Below are positions 29,076-38,866 of a stretch of 64,000 bases of DNA, piece after piece. The notes beneath the pieces are model-generated. The model was not told where the DNA came from and ran no database searches. It was given only the letters and a program-made list of their open reading frames with translations. Numbering within the stretch: the first letter of the stretch is position 1; every line of letters starts with the position of its first letter. Source of the stretch: Pseudaestuariivita rosea (GTDB lineage: Bacteria; Pseudomonadota; Alphaproteobacteria; Rhodobacterales; Rhodobacteraceae); the NCBI RefSeq assembly GCF_017592335.1, contig NZ_JACNMP010000008.1, positions 62,001 through 126,000 on the forward strand. Reading direction: 5' to 3'. Position numbers and translations under genes: made by a program.

Positions 29076-30427
29076 GGCTGGACCTCTAGCACCGATGTCT
29101 TTTCACCAATACTTTCAAGATAATAGCGCATCAGCATGTTTTCGGCAGTTTGAAGGCGATACACCGCCGAGGCGCGCATATCAGACAAGGGTTGGAAATC
29201 TTTTGAAAAAACAGTTTGAGCGGTCTTGATCGTTTCCTTGGACCATGTCTGACCTATCAGGGTCTGTTCCACATGGCTTGCACGTTTCGGGATGCCGGCC
29301 ATGCCGCCAAAGGCGATGCGCGCGGCTGTTACATGATTGTTTTCAATGGAGATATTGAAACAGCCACAGACGGCCGAAATATCCTGATCGAAGCGCTTGC
29401 TGAGTTTGTAGCATTTTAGATGATTGGGCTGGTGAGGGATACTGACAGCTTCGACAAATTCACCAGGTGCGCTGTCTTGTTTGCCGTAGTCGATGAAGAA
29501 ATCCTCAATGTTTATAACGCGTTGCATGTCACCGTGGCGCAGATGCAGCTTGGCATCCAGCGCGATCAACGCGGGCGGGTTATCCCCGATGGGTGAGCCA
29601 TTGGCGATATTCCCGCCGATGGTCGCAGCGTTTCGAACCTGGGTTGAGCCATAGCGGCGGATCAGTTCGGCGTATGAGGGGAAATGGTCACTGGCCCATT
29701 CAAGAACCTGTGTCATCGTGCATCCAGCTCCGATGTGTGTGTGATCTTTTGCAATATCAATGCGTTGCAGGTCGTTGCAGCGATGAAGAAAGGCGACGGG
29801 GGCCAGATCACGAAGCTGCTTTGTGACCCAAAGACCGACGTCTGTCGCACCTGCGATCAGGGTGGCGTCGGGATGGTCGGCGTACCACGCGGCTAGTTCA
29901 TCGGTGTTTTCGGGAAGATGTGCATTTTGCACATTTTCCAGCGGTGTGTCGATCATCCAATCCGGTACTGGTTCGGACGCCGCGGCTTTGGCCGCACGGA
30001 TGATCGGCGCGTAGCCGGTGCAGCGACACAGGTTGCCCGCCAGTTGATCGTCAAAGTCAGACCGTTTTTTCATGTGCGCGCAGGCCATGCTGACGACAAA
30101 GCCGGGGGTGCAGAAGCCGCATTGCGATCCGTGGTGGTCAATCATGGCTTGTTGCACAGGGTGCAATTTACCGCCGGGGCCTGAGATGCCTTCGACCGTG
30201 CGAACGGCTTTTCCGTGCAGTTGTGGCAGGAAAAGAATGCAGGCATTCAGGGTTTTGGGGCCGTCATCATCGGTGACGATCACCGTGCAGGCGCCGCAGT
30301 CGCCTTCGTTGCAGCCTTCTTTCGTCCCGGTCAGACCGCGGTCCTCGCGCAGCCAGTCGAGCAGGGTGCGGGTCGGCGGCGCGTCCACCTGCACTGTCTC
30401 TCCGTTCAGAAGAAACGTAATTGTCAT
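29072..30427 (-). CDS. xdhA: xanthine dehydrogenase FAD and iron-sulfur subunit
   Basis: This 451-residue subunit has an N-terminal plant-type [2Fe-2S] domain (EGCNEGDCGACTV near 38-50 and a distal Cys), a second all-helical [2Fe-2S] domain (CGFCTPGFV near 97 and NLCRCTGYAPI near 132) and a C-terminal FAD-binding domain (ATIGGNIANGSPIGDNPPAL near 265). It passes electrons from the molybdenum site to NAD. It is first in the seven-gene minus-strand operon; its promoter must lie in 30428-30640. Confidence 0.95.
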   Translation of the reverse strand: MTITFLLNGETVQVDAPPTRTLLDWLREDRGLTGTKEGCNEGDCGACTVIVTDDDGPKTLNACILFLPQLHGKAVRTVEGISGPGGKLHPVQQAMIDHHGSQCGFCTPGFVVSMACAHMKKRSDFDDQLAGNLCRCTGYAPIIRAAKAAASEPVPDWMIDTPLENVQNAHLPENTDELAAWYADHPDATLIAGATDVGLWVTKQLRDLAPVAFLHRCNDLQRIDIAKDHTHIGAGCTMTQVLEWASDHFPSYAELIRRYGSTQVRNAATIGGNIANGSPIGDNPPALIALDAKLHLRHGDMQRVINIEDFFIDYGKQDSAPGEFVEAVSIPHQPNHLKCYKLSKRFDQDISAVCGCFNISIENNHVTAARIAFGGMAGIPKRASHVEQTLIGQTWSKETIKTAQTVFSKDFQPLSDMRASAVYRLQTAENMLMRYYLESIGEKTSVLEVQP

Positions 30428-30638
30428 CGAAGAAAACCCGCCGCCTTACCGAATTATAATTACACAGCGCGCGCTCGATGCGGCGTAGAACGCAGGGCAC
30501 TGTTTTGTGTCACCCGCTAGAAAAGCGCATATTGGTCGGGGTTTGCAAGTGTGCTGATGCCCGGGGAACGTATTTTTGTGGCATCTGTTTAAAAATTGTG
30601 CGCGCTGTCGCGCGCGCTACTTCTGGCACTGCGTGCGA
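30428..30638. promoter_or_regulatory. divergent promoter region between xdhA and dnaE
   Basis: No gene is supported. An AT-rich stretch (GAATTATAATTACACA at 30451) just upstream of xdhA may contain its promoter or operator. A GCGCGC-TGTC-GCGCGC hairpin lies near 30602-30617. An open frame of 64 codons across the region has no domain or ribosome-binding site. Confidence 0.35.
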
Positions 30639-30685
30639 TTTGGGGCTCTGCCCCAAACCCCGGAGTACTTAAGGAACAATAATGG
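30639..30685 (+). repeat. dispersed palindromic repeat upstream of dnaE
   Basis: TTTGGGGC-TCT-GCCCCAAA is a perfect 8-bp hairpin, followed by CCCCGGAGTACTT and AAGGAACAATAATGG. The second half is shared with the element inside xdhB. Confidence 0.55.
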
Positions 30686-30721
30686 GTTTTGGTTTTTCGG
30701 GTGCAGGTTTAGGGTGCGTCT

Positions 30722-33700
30722 ATGACAGATAGCCCCCGATTCATTCACCTGCGTGTTCACACTGAATATTCCCTGTTGGAGGGGGCAGTACCTGTTAAGA
30801 AGCTGCCGGGACTGTGTGGCGATGCAGGCATGCCCGCCGTGGCGGTCACAGATACGAACAACATGTTCTGCGCACTGGAGTTTTCCGAAGGTGCAGCCAA
30901 GGCCGGGGTGCAGCCGATTTTGGGGTGTCAAGTGAATGTGGCCTATGATCCGGCCGCACCCGGGGAAAAGCCGCGCGATCCGGCGGCGGTTGTATTGTTG
31001 GTGCAGTCCGAGCGTGGGTATGAGTGCCTGATGAAGCTGAACTCCTGTCTGTATCTTGATAAGGGCGGTCAGCTGCCTCAGGTCACTTTGGATGAATTGG
31101 CGCAATACTCGGATGGTGTGATTTGCCTGTCGGGTGGGGCGGATGGACCTGTTGGGCGGTTCTTGCGGAATGGGCAGCAGGCCCGCGCGCAGGCCTTGAT
31201 GACTCAGTTGGCAGGGATTTATGGCGACAGGCTTTATATCGAATTACAGCGGCATCCGGGGGAAAACGGCTTGCCCGAGGCCGAGGCGCAGACTGAGCGT
31301 GGGTTTGTCGAGATGGCCTATGCGATGGAGTTGCCGCTGGTCGCGACGAATGATGTCTATTTTCCGCGGCCCGAGATTTACGAGGCCCATGATGCGCTGA
31401 TCTGTATTGCTGAAGGCGCCTATGTCGATCAACAGGAACCGCGCAGGCGTTTGACACCGCAGCATTATTTCAAATCGCCCGAGGAGATGGCGGCGCTTTT
31501 CGCTGATCTGCCCGAGGCGCTGGAGAACACCGTTGAAATTGCGCGCCGCTGCGCATTCAAGGCCTATACACGTGATCCGATCTTGCCGAAATTCGCCGAT
31601 GATGAGGTTGAGGAACTGCGCAGGCAGGCGCAGCAGGGGCTGAAGGACCGTCTGGCCGTGATCCCCCATGCGGCACCGGTTGAGGACTATGAGAAGCGGC
31701 TGGAGTTTGAGCTGGGCATTATCGAGGGCATGGGCTTTCCCGGCTATTTCCTGATCGTTGCGGATTTTATCAAATGGGCCAAGGAAAAGGACATCCCCGT
31801 GGGGCCGGGGCGCGGGTCAGGCGCGGGGTCTTTGGTGGCCTATGCGCTGACGATCACCGATCTTGATCCCCTGCGCTATAGCCTTCTGTTTGAACGGTTT
31901 TTGAACCCCGAGCGGGTCTCGATGCCCGACTTTGATATCGACTTCTGTATGGACCGACGCGAGGAAGTGATCCGCTATGTGCAGGAAAAATACGGGCGCG
32001 ATAAAGTAGGGCAGATCATCACCTTTGGTGCGCTGTTGTCCAAGGCCGCGGTGCGCGATGTGGGGCGCGTGTTGCAGATGCCCTATGGGCAGGTGGATCG
32101 CCTGTCGAAGATGATCCCGGTTGAGGGCGTCAAACCCGTCAGTATCGAAAAAGCCTTGGCCGATGAACCACGCCTGCGGGAAGAGGCGAAGGCGGAAGAG
32201 GTTGTCGAGCGACTGTTGACCTATGGCCAGCAGATCGAGGGGCTGCTGCGCAATGCCTCGACCCACGCCGCAGGAGTGGTGATCGGCGACCGGCCACTGG
32301 ATGCGCTGGTGCCGCTGTATCAGGATCCGCGGTCCGATATGCCAGCCACGCAGTTCAATATGAAATGGGTCGAACAGGCGGGGTTGGTGAAGTTCGACTT
32401 TCTGGGTCTTAAGACTTTAACTGTGATCCAGAACGCATTGGATTTGCTGAAAAAGCGCGGGGTTGAGATCGATATAGGCGCGATCGATCTGGAGGATGAG
32501 AAAAGCTATGAGCTTTACTCGAAGGCCAAGACGGTTGCGGTGTTTCAGGTGGAAAGCTCAGGCATGATGGATGCGCTGAAGCGGATGAAACCCACCTGCA
32601 TCGAGGATATCGTGGCGCTGGTGGCGCTTTACCGGCCCGGTCCGATGGAAAATATTCCGCAGTATTGCGACGTGAAGAACGGCAAGGCCGACCGTGAACG
32701 GCTGCATCCGTCGATTGACCATATTCTGGACGAAACGCAAGGGATCATCGTTTATCAGGAACAGGTGATGCAGATCGCGCAGGAAATGGCGGGATATTCC
32801 CTGGGCGGTGCGGACCTGCTGCGGCGCGCGATGGGTAAGAAGATCCAAGAGGCGATGGATGCCGAGCGACCCAAGTTCCTGGCAGGCGCTGCGGAAAACG
32901 GCGTCGACAAGGACAAGGCGCTTGAGGTGTGGAACCTGCTGGACAAGTTCGCCAACTATGGTTTCAACAAGTCGCATGCTGCGGCCTATGCGGTGGTCAG
33001 TTACCAGACCGCCTGGCTGAAGGCGAATTATCCGGTTGAGTTCATGGCGGGCGTCATGAACTGCGATATCCATCTGACCGACAAGCTGAATGTCTATTTT
33101 CAAGAGGTGAAAAAAGGCCTTGGACTGCCCTATGTGCCGCCCTGCGTGAACCGGTCGCAGGCGCTGTTCACGGTGGATGACGGCAAACTGGTCTATGCCC
33201 TGGGCGCGCTGAAGAATGTGGGGGTTGAGGCGATGCGGCTGGTCACGGACGCGCGCGGTGACAAGCCCTTTGTGACTCTGTTTGATTTTGCGCGACGGGT
33301 GGATCTTAAACGCGTGGGCAAGCGCCCGCTTGAGATGCTGGCGCGGGCTGGGGGCTTTGATCAGCTTGATCCAAACCGGCGGCGGGTTTTTGAAAGCCTG
33401 GATGCATTGGTGAATTATTCAACGGCGATCCATGATCAACGTAATTCCAGTCAGGTCAGCCTGTTCGGCGATGCGGGCGATGACCTGCCGGAACCACGTC
33501 TGTCACCGGTGGGTGACTGGTTGCCTGCGGAACGGTTGGGCGAAGAATTCAAGGCGATCGGCTTCTACCTGTCGGGTCATCCGCTGGACGACTACATGGT
33601 GTCGCTGAAACGCAAGGGTGTGTTGACGCTGGATGACGTGACCGCCAAGGCCGAACAGGGCGCCTTTGTCGCCAAAATGGCGGGGACTGTGTCGGGCCGT

Positions 33701-34168
33701 CAGGAACGCAAATCGGCCCGCGGGAACCGCTTTGCCTTTGTGCAGCTGTCCGACCCGACGGGCGGGTACGAGGTAACGGTGTTTTCCGACACGCTGGAAG
33801 CCGCGCGCGAACATCTGGAAACCGGCAACAAGGTTCTGATCACGGCCGAGGCGACGATGGAGGGCGATCAGCTAAAACTGCTCTGCCGCGGCGCACAACC
33901 CGTTGACGCCGCAATTGCGGGCAGTGCGGCCAGCGGTCTGAAGATATTCGTCGACAATCAGGATGCGATCGGGCCGGTGTCCAATGTGTTGCAACAGGCG
34001 GCCGAGACTGTGAAATCAGGTGGCAAAGGCCCGATTGTATTCTGCCTGATGGACCCAGACCTGCCGGGCGAGGTCGAGATGGCCCTTAAAAAGGATTTCC
34101 CTGTGAACCCCCAAATCAAAGGCGCGATCAAATCGCTAGACGGCGTGGTGCTGGTGGAGGAGGTTTGA
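30722..34168 (+). CDS. dnaE: DNA polymerase III alpha subunit
   Basis: This 1,148-residue replicative polymerase has an N-terminal PHP domain (FIHLRVHTEYSLLEGAVP near 7-24), the catalytic palm with GPGRGSGAGSLVAY near 361-374 and PDFDIDF near 402-408 (metal-binding Asp), the helix-hairpin-helix region, and a C-terminal OB-fold (AGTVSGRQERKSARGNRFAFVQLSD near 985-1010). Length is normal for alphaproteobacterial DnaE1. The start ATG at 30722 follows a repeat-bearing leader. It seems monocistronic. Confidence 0.98.
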   Translation: MTDSPRFIHLRVHTEYSLLEGAVPVKKLPGLCGDAGMPAVAVTDTNNMFCALEFSEGAAKAGVQPILGCQVNVAYDPAAPGEKPRDPAAVVLLVQSERGYECLMKLNSCLYLDKGGQLPQVTLDELAQYSDGVICLSGGADGPVGRFLRNGQQARAQALMTQLAGIYGDRLYIELQRHPGENGLPEAEAQTERGFVEMAYAMELPLVATNDVYFPRPEIYEAHDALICIAEGAYVDQQEPRRRLTPQHYFKSPEEMAALFADLPEALENTVEIARRCAFKAYTRDPILPKFADDEVEELRRQAQQGLKDRLAVIPHAAPVEDYEKRLEFELGIIEGMGFPGYFLIVADFIKWAKEKDIPVGPGRGSGAGSLVAYALTITDLDPLRYSLLFERFLNPERVSMPDFDIDFCMDRREEVIRYVQEKYGRDKVGQIITFGALLSKAAVRDVGRVLQMPYGQVDRLSKMIPVEGVKPVSIEKALADEPRLREEAKAEEVVERLLTYGQQIEGLLRNASTHAAGVVIGDRPLDALVPLYQDPRSDMPATQFNMKWVEQAGLVKFDFLGLKTLTVIQNALDLLKKRGVEIDIGAIDLEDEKSYELYSKAKTVAVFQVESSGMMDALKRMKPTCIEDIVALVALYRPGPMENIPQYCDVKNGKADRERLHPSIDHILDETQGIIVYQEQVMQIAQEMAGYSLGGADLLRRAMGKKIQEAMDAERPKFLAGAAENGVDKDKALEVWNLLDKFANYGFNKSHAAAYAVVSYQTAWLKANYPVEFMAGVMNCDIHLTDKLNVYFQEVKKGLGLPYVPPCVNRSQALFTVDDGKLVYALGALKNVGVEAMRLVTDARGDKPFVTLFDFARRVDLKRVGKRPLEMLARAGGFDQLDPNRRRVFESLDALVNYSTAIHDQRNSSQVSLFGDAGDDLPEPRLSPVGDWLPAERLGEEFKAIGFYLSGHPLDDYMVSLKRKGVLTLDDVTAKAEQGAFVAKMAGTVSGRQERKSARGNRFAFVQLSDPTGGYEVTVFSDTLEAAREHLETGNKVLITAEATMEGDQLKLLCRGAQPVDAAIAGSAASGLKIFVDNQDAIGPVSNVLQQAAETVKSGGKGPIVFCLMDPDLPGEVEMALKKDFPVNPQIKGAIKSLDGVVLVEEV

Positions 34169-34553
34169 TGCGCACGGGTGGCACGGTCACAAGCAAATAA
34201 TATTATTGTATTCGAACAGGTGAGATAACGCCCTTTCAACTGGCTGCAGTTAAACAATGAAAATGCGGACAAAGTGAATTTGGGAATGTTCGGTATGAAC
34301 GACCGCTTTATGCGCTGCTAGATTATGGCGAAAAACATCTTTGGAAAGCGCAGCTTCACCGCATTTGAAAATACCATAGTAAAATTACGAAAGCAGAACT
34401 TAAGCTGTGGCGCTTACGCCTTTTAATTGCGCGCGCAAAAACTTTTTTCACCACAGCGAGAATAAACCACTGCCCTGCCGCGTAACTCCACCACAAGGCC
34501 GGGACAACGATGTCTTGGTCAAGTTCAACACACTGAAAAAAGGAGATACTGTA
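34169..34553 (+). other. 385-bp AT-rich region between dnaE and the lectin-pore gene
   Basis: No gene is supported. The base composition drops compared with dnaE. A palindrome AATAATATTATT lies at 34196-34207. An open frame from 34407 joins the next gene but lacks a start signal. The last bases carry the AAAGGAGAT ribosome-binding site at 34539-34547 of the downstream gene. Confidence 0.45.
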
Positions 34554-35483
34554 ATGTCTATTGTAACAAAACCAATTGGTGGAGATGGCGGGAAATCTTT
34601 CGATATTGAAGCCGTTCGCACGATCGGATTTCGCTCGGGCAACCGTGTCGACGCACTTGTCCTGAATGGCAAGCGCAACGGCGGCGGCGGTGGCCGGGAA
34701 AGCAAGGTCCTTGAGATGCAGGGCGATGAGTATATCGATCACATGGAAATCTGGTCGGGTCGCTACAAGAACCGGTCGACGCGCATCCACAAGATCTTTC
34801 TGCGCACAAGCCGGGGCCGCACGCTGACGGTGGGCAAGGAATCCGGCACAAAGACCACGCTGACTGGTATGCGCGTTCTGGGTCTTGGCGGCAAAAGCGG
34901 TGACGAACTGGACAAGCTGCGGGTGCGCTACATCAAGGATTACACGCCCTCGGACGTCATTGACCAAGGTGCCCTGGCCATCATCGGCGTGATCCCGCAG
35001 GGGCAGACCACGGAAACCTTCGTGTCCAGCCGGGTGTCGAAACTGTCGGCCTCCAGCCTGTTTCTTGAGATCGTGTCAACCATCGAAAGCACGACTGAGA
35101 GCGGCGGTGTAGCGGGTGAATTCACCGCCAAGGCCAGCACGACCTTTGGCTTGTCGGTGACCACATCAAGCGAGTTCCGCGAAGAGATCGAGACCGAAAC
35201 CGTGGAAAGCGAGCGCATCACCTATGCACCGCCGGCAGGCCACGTGGGCCTCGAGGTCATTCAGATCGACGTCTTCAAGGCAAGTGATGGCACAATCTGG
35301 CAGTTCCCCGTATCCGAGCCGTCGATTGTCTCGACCCCGGTGGACAGCACCCCGGCGCTTTTTGCCAATGTCTATGACATGACCGGGACGCTCAGCCTGA
35401 ACTTCCCAGCACTTGCGCAAGAGCGTGTTGAGAAAAACGGTCAGGACTACTATGCGCTACGGGCTATAACCGCAGCGGCCTGA
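34554..35483 (+). CDS. jacalin-like lectin with aerolysin-type pore-forming domain
   Basis: This 309-residue protein appears to be a beta-pore-forming protein. Residues ~5-128 look like a jacalin-type beta-prism lectin: a Gly-rich start (IGGDGGKSFD), VDALVLNG, DHMEIWSGRYKNRSTRIHKIFLRTSRGRTLTVG and LGGKSGDELDKLRVRY. Residues ~135-265 look aerolysin-like, with a Ser/Thr-rich alternating segment (about 168-222) that would form the inserting hairpin. The same architecture is known from animal Dln1/natterin-like proteins. There is no signal peptide. The start at 34554 follows AAAGGAGAT. It is a single gene in AT-rich surroundings between core genes, which hints at horizontal gain. Possible roles are a toxin against grazers or competitors, or a sugar-binding cell-surface protein. 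Calls on both domains rest on sequence pattern only. Confidence 0.65.
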   Translation: MSIVTKPIGGDGGKSFDIEAVRTIGFRSGNRVDALVLNGKRNGGGGGRESKVLEMQGDEYIDHMEIWSGRYKNRSTRIHKIFLRTSRGRTLTVGKESGTKTTLTGMRVLGLGGKSGDELDKLRVRYIKDYTPSDVIDQGALAIIGVIPQGQTTETFVSSRVSKLSASSLFLEIVSTIESTTESGGVAGEFTAKASTTFGLSVTTSSEFREEIETETVESERITYAPPAGHVGLEVIQIDVFKASDGTIWQFPVSEPSIVSTPVDSTPALFANVYDMTGTLSLNFPALAQERVEKNGQDYYALRAITAAA

Positions 35484-35797
35484 TCAAATCCAACCTAGCT
35501 GAGGGGCGTAGATTTCCTCTCAACACTTAACTTAACCATAACTTCCGCAGAAAGGCTTTTCTTTAAAGGAGCCTGCTGCGGAAGTCTCGCTTTGTTTCAG
35601 TAGGCCGATGATTTGCTTTGCGTTGAGGTAAGGTCACCAGGATATTTTGAGACAACCACATGTGCCAACATGGCTCGTTCCGGACTTTCGCCGTGCGTTC
35701 TTCGACATGTCGCTTTTGCGATTTTGTTGAATTGCAAACTCTCTTGCAAAAAATCTTTGGTGGGCCAGTCACAAGGCTTTAGGGCTGGCCCATACTC
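35484..35797. other. 314-bp intergenic region with a long hairpin
   Basis: No gene is seen. ACTTCCGCAG (35541-35550) pairs perfectly with CTGCGGAAGT (35576-35585), with an inner GGCT/AGCC pair. There is only a weak T-run afterwards, so it may be a terminator of the pore-protein gene or an RNA element. The rest is unremarkable. Confidence 0.5.
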
Positions 35798-36973
35798 TTA
35801 CAACCTCTCAATCGCCAGTGCGATGCCCTGGCCGCCGCCGATGCACATGGTGATCAGGGCTTTGTTGCCACCCGTACGTTCCAGTTCATACATCGCTTTG
35901 ACGGTGATTATAGCACCGGTGGCGCCGACGGGGTGGCCCAGGGCGATGGCGCCGCCGTTTGGGTTTACCTTGGCCGCATCAAGGCCCAGTTCCTGCGATA
36001 CGGCCAGGGCCTGGGACGCGAAGGCCTCGTTCGACTCGATCACGTCGAAATCGTCAGCGGTCAGGCCGGTGCGGTCCAGCAGGTTGCGCACGGCGGGGAC
36101 GGGGCCGATGCCCATGACCTCGGGGCGCACACCGGCGTGAGCATAGCCCAGAATGCGGAATTTCGGGGTCAGACCGGCGGCTTGCGCGGCCTCGGCCCGG
36201 GCCAGCACAATCGCAGCCGCCCCGTCGTTGATACCCGAGGCATTGCCAGCGGTCACCGTGCCGTCTTTCTGGAACACAGGGCGCAGACCGGCCAGTTGTT
36301 CGGGGGACGTGGCCTTGGGGTGTTCGTCGACCTCAAACGCCACGGTGTCGCGTTTCACGCGGACCTCGACCGGGGCGATTTGGTCTTTGAAATGCCCCGC
36401 TTCGATCGCCTTGGCGGCGCGCGTCTGGCTTTCCATCGCGAAATCATCCTGCGCCTGCCGCGTGATCTGGTGTTCGGCGGCGACGTTTTCGGCTGTGACG
36501 CCCATGTGACCCGTGCCAAATGGGCAGTTGAGTGCGCCCAGCATCATGTCCAGCGTCTTGATGTCACCCATCTTGGCACCCCACCGCTGGTCCGGGATGA
36601 TAAAGGGCGACCGGCTCATGTTTTCGGCCCCGCCTGCCAGTCCAAAATCGGCGTCCCCCAGCATAAGGCTTTGAATAACAGACACAATTGCCTGAACACC
36701 CGACCCGCACAGGCGGTTGACATTCATCGCGGGCACGGTTTCTGGCACACCCGCCTGCATCGCTGCAACACGCGAAAGATACATATCGCGCGGCTGGGTA
36801 TTGATCACATGACCGAAGGACACATGGCCGATCTGGCCACCCTCGACCCCCGCACGATCCAGCGCGGCTTTTGCAGCGACAGTGCCCAGGTCAATCGGCG
36901 GTGTGCCGGCCAATGCGCCGCCAAAGGTGCCAATGGCCGTGCGGGCCCCGGATAAGATGACGATATCGCTCAT
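35798..36973 (-). CDS. acetyl-CoA C-acetyltransferase (thiolase)
   Basis: This 391-residue thiolase condenses or splits acetoacetyl-CoA type substrates. Catalytic residues are the nucleophile Cys in [11 protein letters not shown] (about 86-96), the His in [16 protein letters not shown] near 345-358, and the second Cys in CIGGGQGIA near 380. GGGAGG lies 6 bases before the ATG at 36973; a TTG two codons earlier is less likely. It stands alone, so a role in polyhydroxybutyrate synthesis or in fatty and amino acid breakdown cannot be decided. Confidence 0.94.
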   Translation of the reverse strand: MSDIVILSGARTAIGTFGGALAGTPPIDLGTVAAKAALDRAGVEGGQIGHVSFGHVINTQPRDMYLSRVAAMQAGVPETVPAMNVNRLCGSGVQAIVSVIQSLMLGDADFGLAGGAENMSRSPFIIPDQRWGAKMGDIKTLDMMLGALNCPFGTGHMGVTAENVAAEHQITRQAQDDFAMESQTRAAKAIEAGHFKDQIAPVEVRVKRDTVAFEVDEHPKATSPEQLAGLRPVFQKDGTVTAGNASGINDGAAAIVLARAEAAQAAGLTPKFRILGYAHAGVRPEVMGIGPVPAVRNLLDRTGLTADDFDVIESNEAFASQALAVSQELGLDAAKVNPNGGAIALGHPVGATGAIITVKAMYELERTGGNKALITMCIGGGQGIALAIERL

Positions 36974-37134
36974 GTTCAACCTCCCTTCGTTTCATGTCAC
37001 TATGTCTATTCCATCGGCGCAACGCAGCTATGACGTTTCGTCACTCGGATGCTCTGTTTTCGTCATATCAGGTCGTTTATAGCGCTGTCTTTAGACGGGA
37101 TATCGGCACAGTGTCGATCAAAAGGGGAAAAGCC

Positions 37135-37695
37135 ATGTCCAAATTCATCGACGATGTTCAGGCCACATTGCGGGAAATCGACGCGGCAGGGCTGCATAAG
37201 CGCGAACGCCCGATCACGTCGCCGCAGGCGGGGCATATCACAGTGGCCGATCGCGATGTGCTGAACCTGTGTGCGAACAATTATCTGGGGCTGGCCGATC
37301 ATCCGGCGCTGATCAAGGCGGCACAGGATGCCTTGGCGGATCACGGGTACGGCATGGCCTCGGTCCGGTTCATCTGCGGCACCCAGGATATGCACCGCGT
37401 GCTGGAACAGAAGCTGGCGGCGTTTCTGGGCATGGACGACGCGATTTTGTTTGCGGCCTGTTTTGATGCGAATGGCGGGCTGTTTGAACCGCTTTTGGGG
37501 CCAGAGGACGCGATTGTGTCGGATGCGCTGAACCATGCGTCGATCATTGATGGGATCCGGCTGTGCAAGGCCAAGCGCTACCGGTTTGCCAATTCTGATA
37601 TGGATGATCTTGAGGCACAGTTGAAGGCCGCCCGCGATGCTGCAGAACGGTCTGGATGTCAGCCGTGTGATCACGCACCGCTTCAAGATCGATGA
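37135..37695 (+). pseudogene. kbl: kbl remnant, N-terminal part only
   Basis: The first ~168 residues match 2-amino-3-ketobutyrate CoA ligase, a PLP enzyme of threonine breakdown that is normally ~396 residues: [35 protein letters not shown] and [25 protein letters not shown]. After LKAARDA the sequence stops matching, and the frame runs into unrelated residues and a stop at 37693-37695. The PLP-lysine half is missing, so it cannot be active. A GGGGAAAAGCC ribosome-binding site and ATG at 37135 are intact. The following DNA is the end of tdh in another frame. Confidence 0.9.
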
Positions 37696-37762
37696 TTTCA
37701 AACAGGGGTTTGATGTTATGCGATCAGGTCAAAGCGGAAAGGTCGTGCTGGACTGGACCTGA
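37637..37762 (+). pseudogene. tdh: tdh remnant, last 41 codons only
   Basis: In the +1 frame relative to kbl, the DNA encodes [19 protein letters not shown] and then [20 protein letters not shown], ending DWT and a TGA at 37760-37762. This is the C-terminus of L-threonine 3-dehydrogenase, which normally follows kbl in an operon. The join lies around CGCGATGC at 37634-37640. About 1.6 kb (the C-terminal half of kbl and most of tdh) appears to have been lost, so threonine degradation by this route is gone unless other copies exist. Confidence 0.88.
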
Positions 37763-37786
37763 TGGGACTTCCGTGTTGTCGCCAGG

Positions 37787-38827
37787 ATGTTTTCCCACTA
37801 TTGCATTGGCACTGCTTCAAAAAATGGTCTTTGCCCCGTGATCACGGCATATTTCGCAAAAATACGTGGTTTCCTGCCCGGCGTGGCTTTTGCCGGGGTT
37901 ATCGCGCTGGCCGCGCATGCCTTGTCCAGCCACTATGGCGCGCCTGCGATGTTGTTTGCGCTGCTGTTGGGAATGATCTTTTTCCACCTGTCCAGCGATG
38001 CCCGAATTGCACCGGGGATCGGCTTTGCTTCGCGTGATTTATTGCGGCTTGGGGTGGGTTTGTTGGGGCTGCGACTGTCGTTCGAGGACATCGCATCACT
38101 TGGGTGGGCACCGGTTCTGGCGGTGATTGCCTTGGTCGCTTGCACAACAGTCATTGGCGTTGTTTTGGCGGTCGCACTTGGGCGGACAAAATCCTTTGGC
38201 ATTCTGGCAGGCGGCGCCGTGGCGATCTGTGGTGCCTCGGCCGCCTTGGCGATTGCCGCTGTATTAGGATCGAAACGCGCGCCGGAACGGGATGTATTGT
38301 TCACAGTGGCCGGGGTCACGACGCTGTCGACGCTGGCGATGATCCTGTATCCGGTACTGTTTTCAGTGATGGAGCATTCCCCGCGCGAGGCTGGCTTTCT
38401 GATCGGCGCGACGATCCATGACGTGGCGCAGGTCGTGGGGGCAGGGTATTCGATGGGCGAACAGACGGGCGACATTGCGACATTCGTGAAACTGCAGCGC
38501 GTGGCGCTGTTGCCAGTGGTATTGTTCGCGCTGGTGCTGCTGATGCGAAACAAGGATGGCGGCAAGGGCGGTATCGGGCTGCCCTGGTTTTTGGTGCTGT
38601 TTATTGTCCTGATGCTGGCCAATAACCTTTTGAGCTTGCCGGTGTGGCTGACGGACTTCGTGCGGACCGTATCTGGCGCGCTGTTGCTGGTGGCGATTGC
38701 GGCGTTGGGGGTCAAGACATCATTGGCCGAAATGGCGAAATTGGGCCCGCGCGCTGCGTTTATTCTAGTGGCGACGACGGTGTTTTTGCTGATCGCGGCC
38801 ATCGGCGCAGAAATTGTGGTCTCTTAG
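37787..38827 (+). CDS. YeiH/UPF0324 family membrane protein
   Basis: This 346-residue integral membrane protein has about ten hydrophobic segments and matches the conserved family often annotated as putative sulfate exporter (YeiH-like). Signature stretches are LLRLGVGLLGLRLSFEDI near 84-101, GGAVAICGASAALAIAAVLG near 143-162 and GATIHDVAQVVGAGYSMG near 206-223. It starts 24 bases after the tdh remnant, so it may use the former kbl-tdh promoter. An alternative GTG start at 37838 would remove 17 non-membrane residues. The transported substrate is not established. Confidence 0.85.
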   Translation: MFSHYCIGTASKNGLCPVITAYFAKIRGFLPGVAFAGVIALAAHALSSHYGAPAMLFALLLGMIFFHLSSDARIAPGIGFASRDLLRLGVGLLGLRLSFEDIASLGWAPVLAVIALVACTTVIGVVLAVALGRTKSFGILAGGAVAICGASAALAIAAVLGSKRAPERDVLFTVAGVTTLSTLAMILYPVLFSVMEHSPREAGFLIGATIHDVAQVVGAGYSMGEQTGDIATFVKLQRVALLPVVLFALVLLMRNKDGGKGGIGLPWFLVLFIVLMLANNLLSLPVWLTDFVRTVSGALLLVAIAALGVKTSLAEMAKLGPRAAFILVATTVFLLIAAIGAEIVVS

Positions 38828-38866
38828 GGGCGCATCATGCGTCCGTATCAGTTTTTTCCTGATCCT
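38828..38866 (+). terminator. terminator of the YeiH-like gene
   Basis: GGGGCGC-ATCAT-GCGTCC is a hairpin with one G-T pair, and TTTTTT follows 6 bases later. It overlaps the end of the convergent transporter gene. Confidence 0.6.

Noticed and set aside
30478-30672. 64-codon frame before dnaE
   Set aside because: It crosses the palindromic repeat and lacks start signals; the region reads as regulatory.
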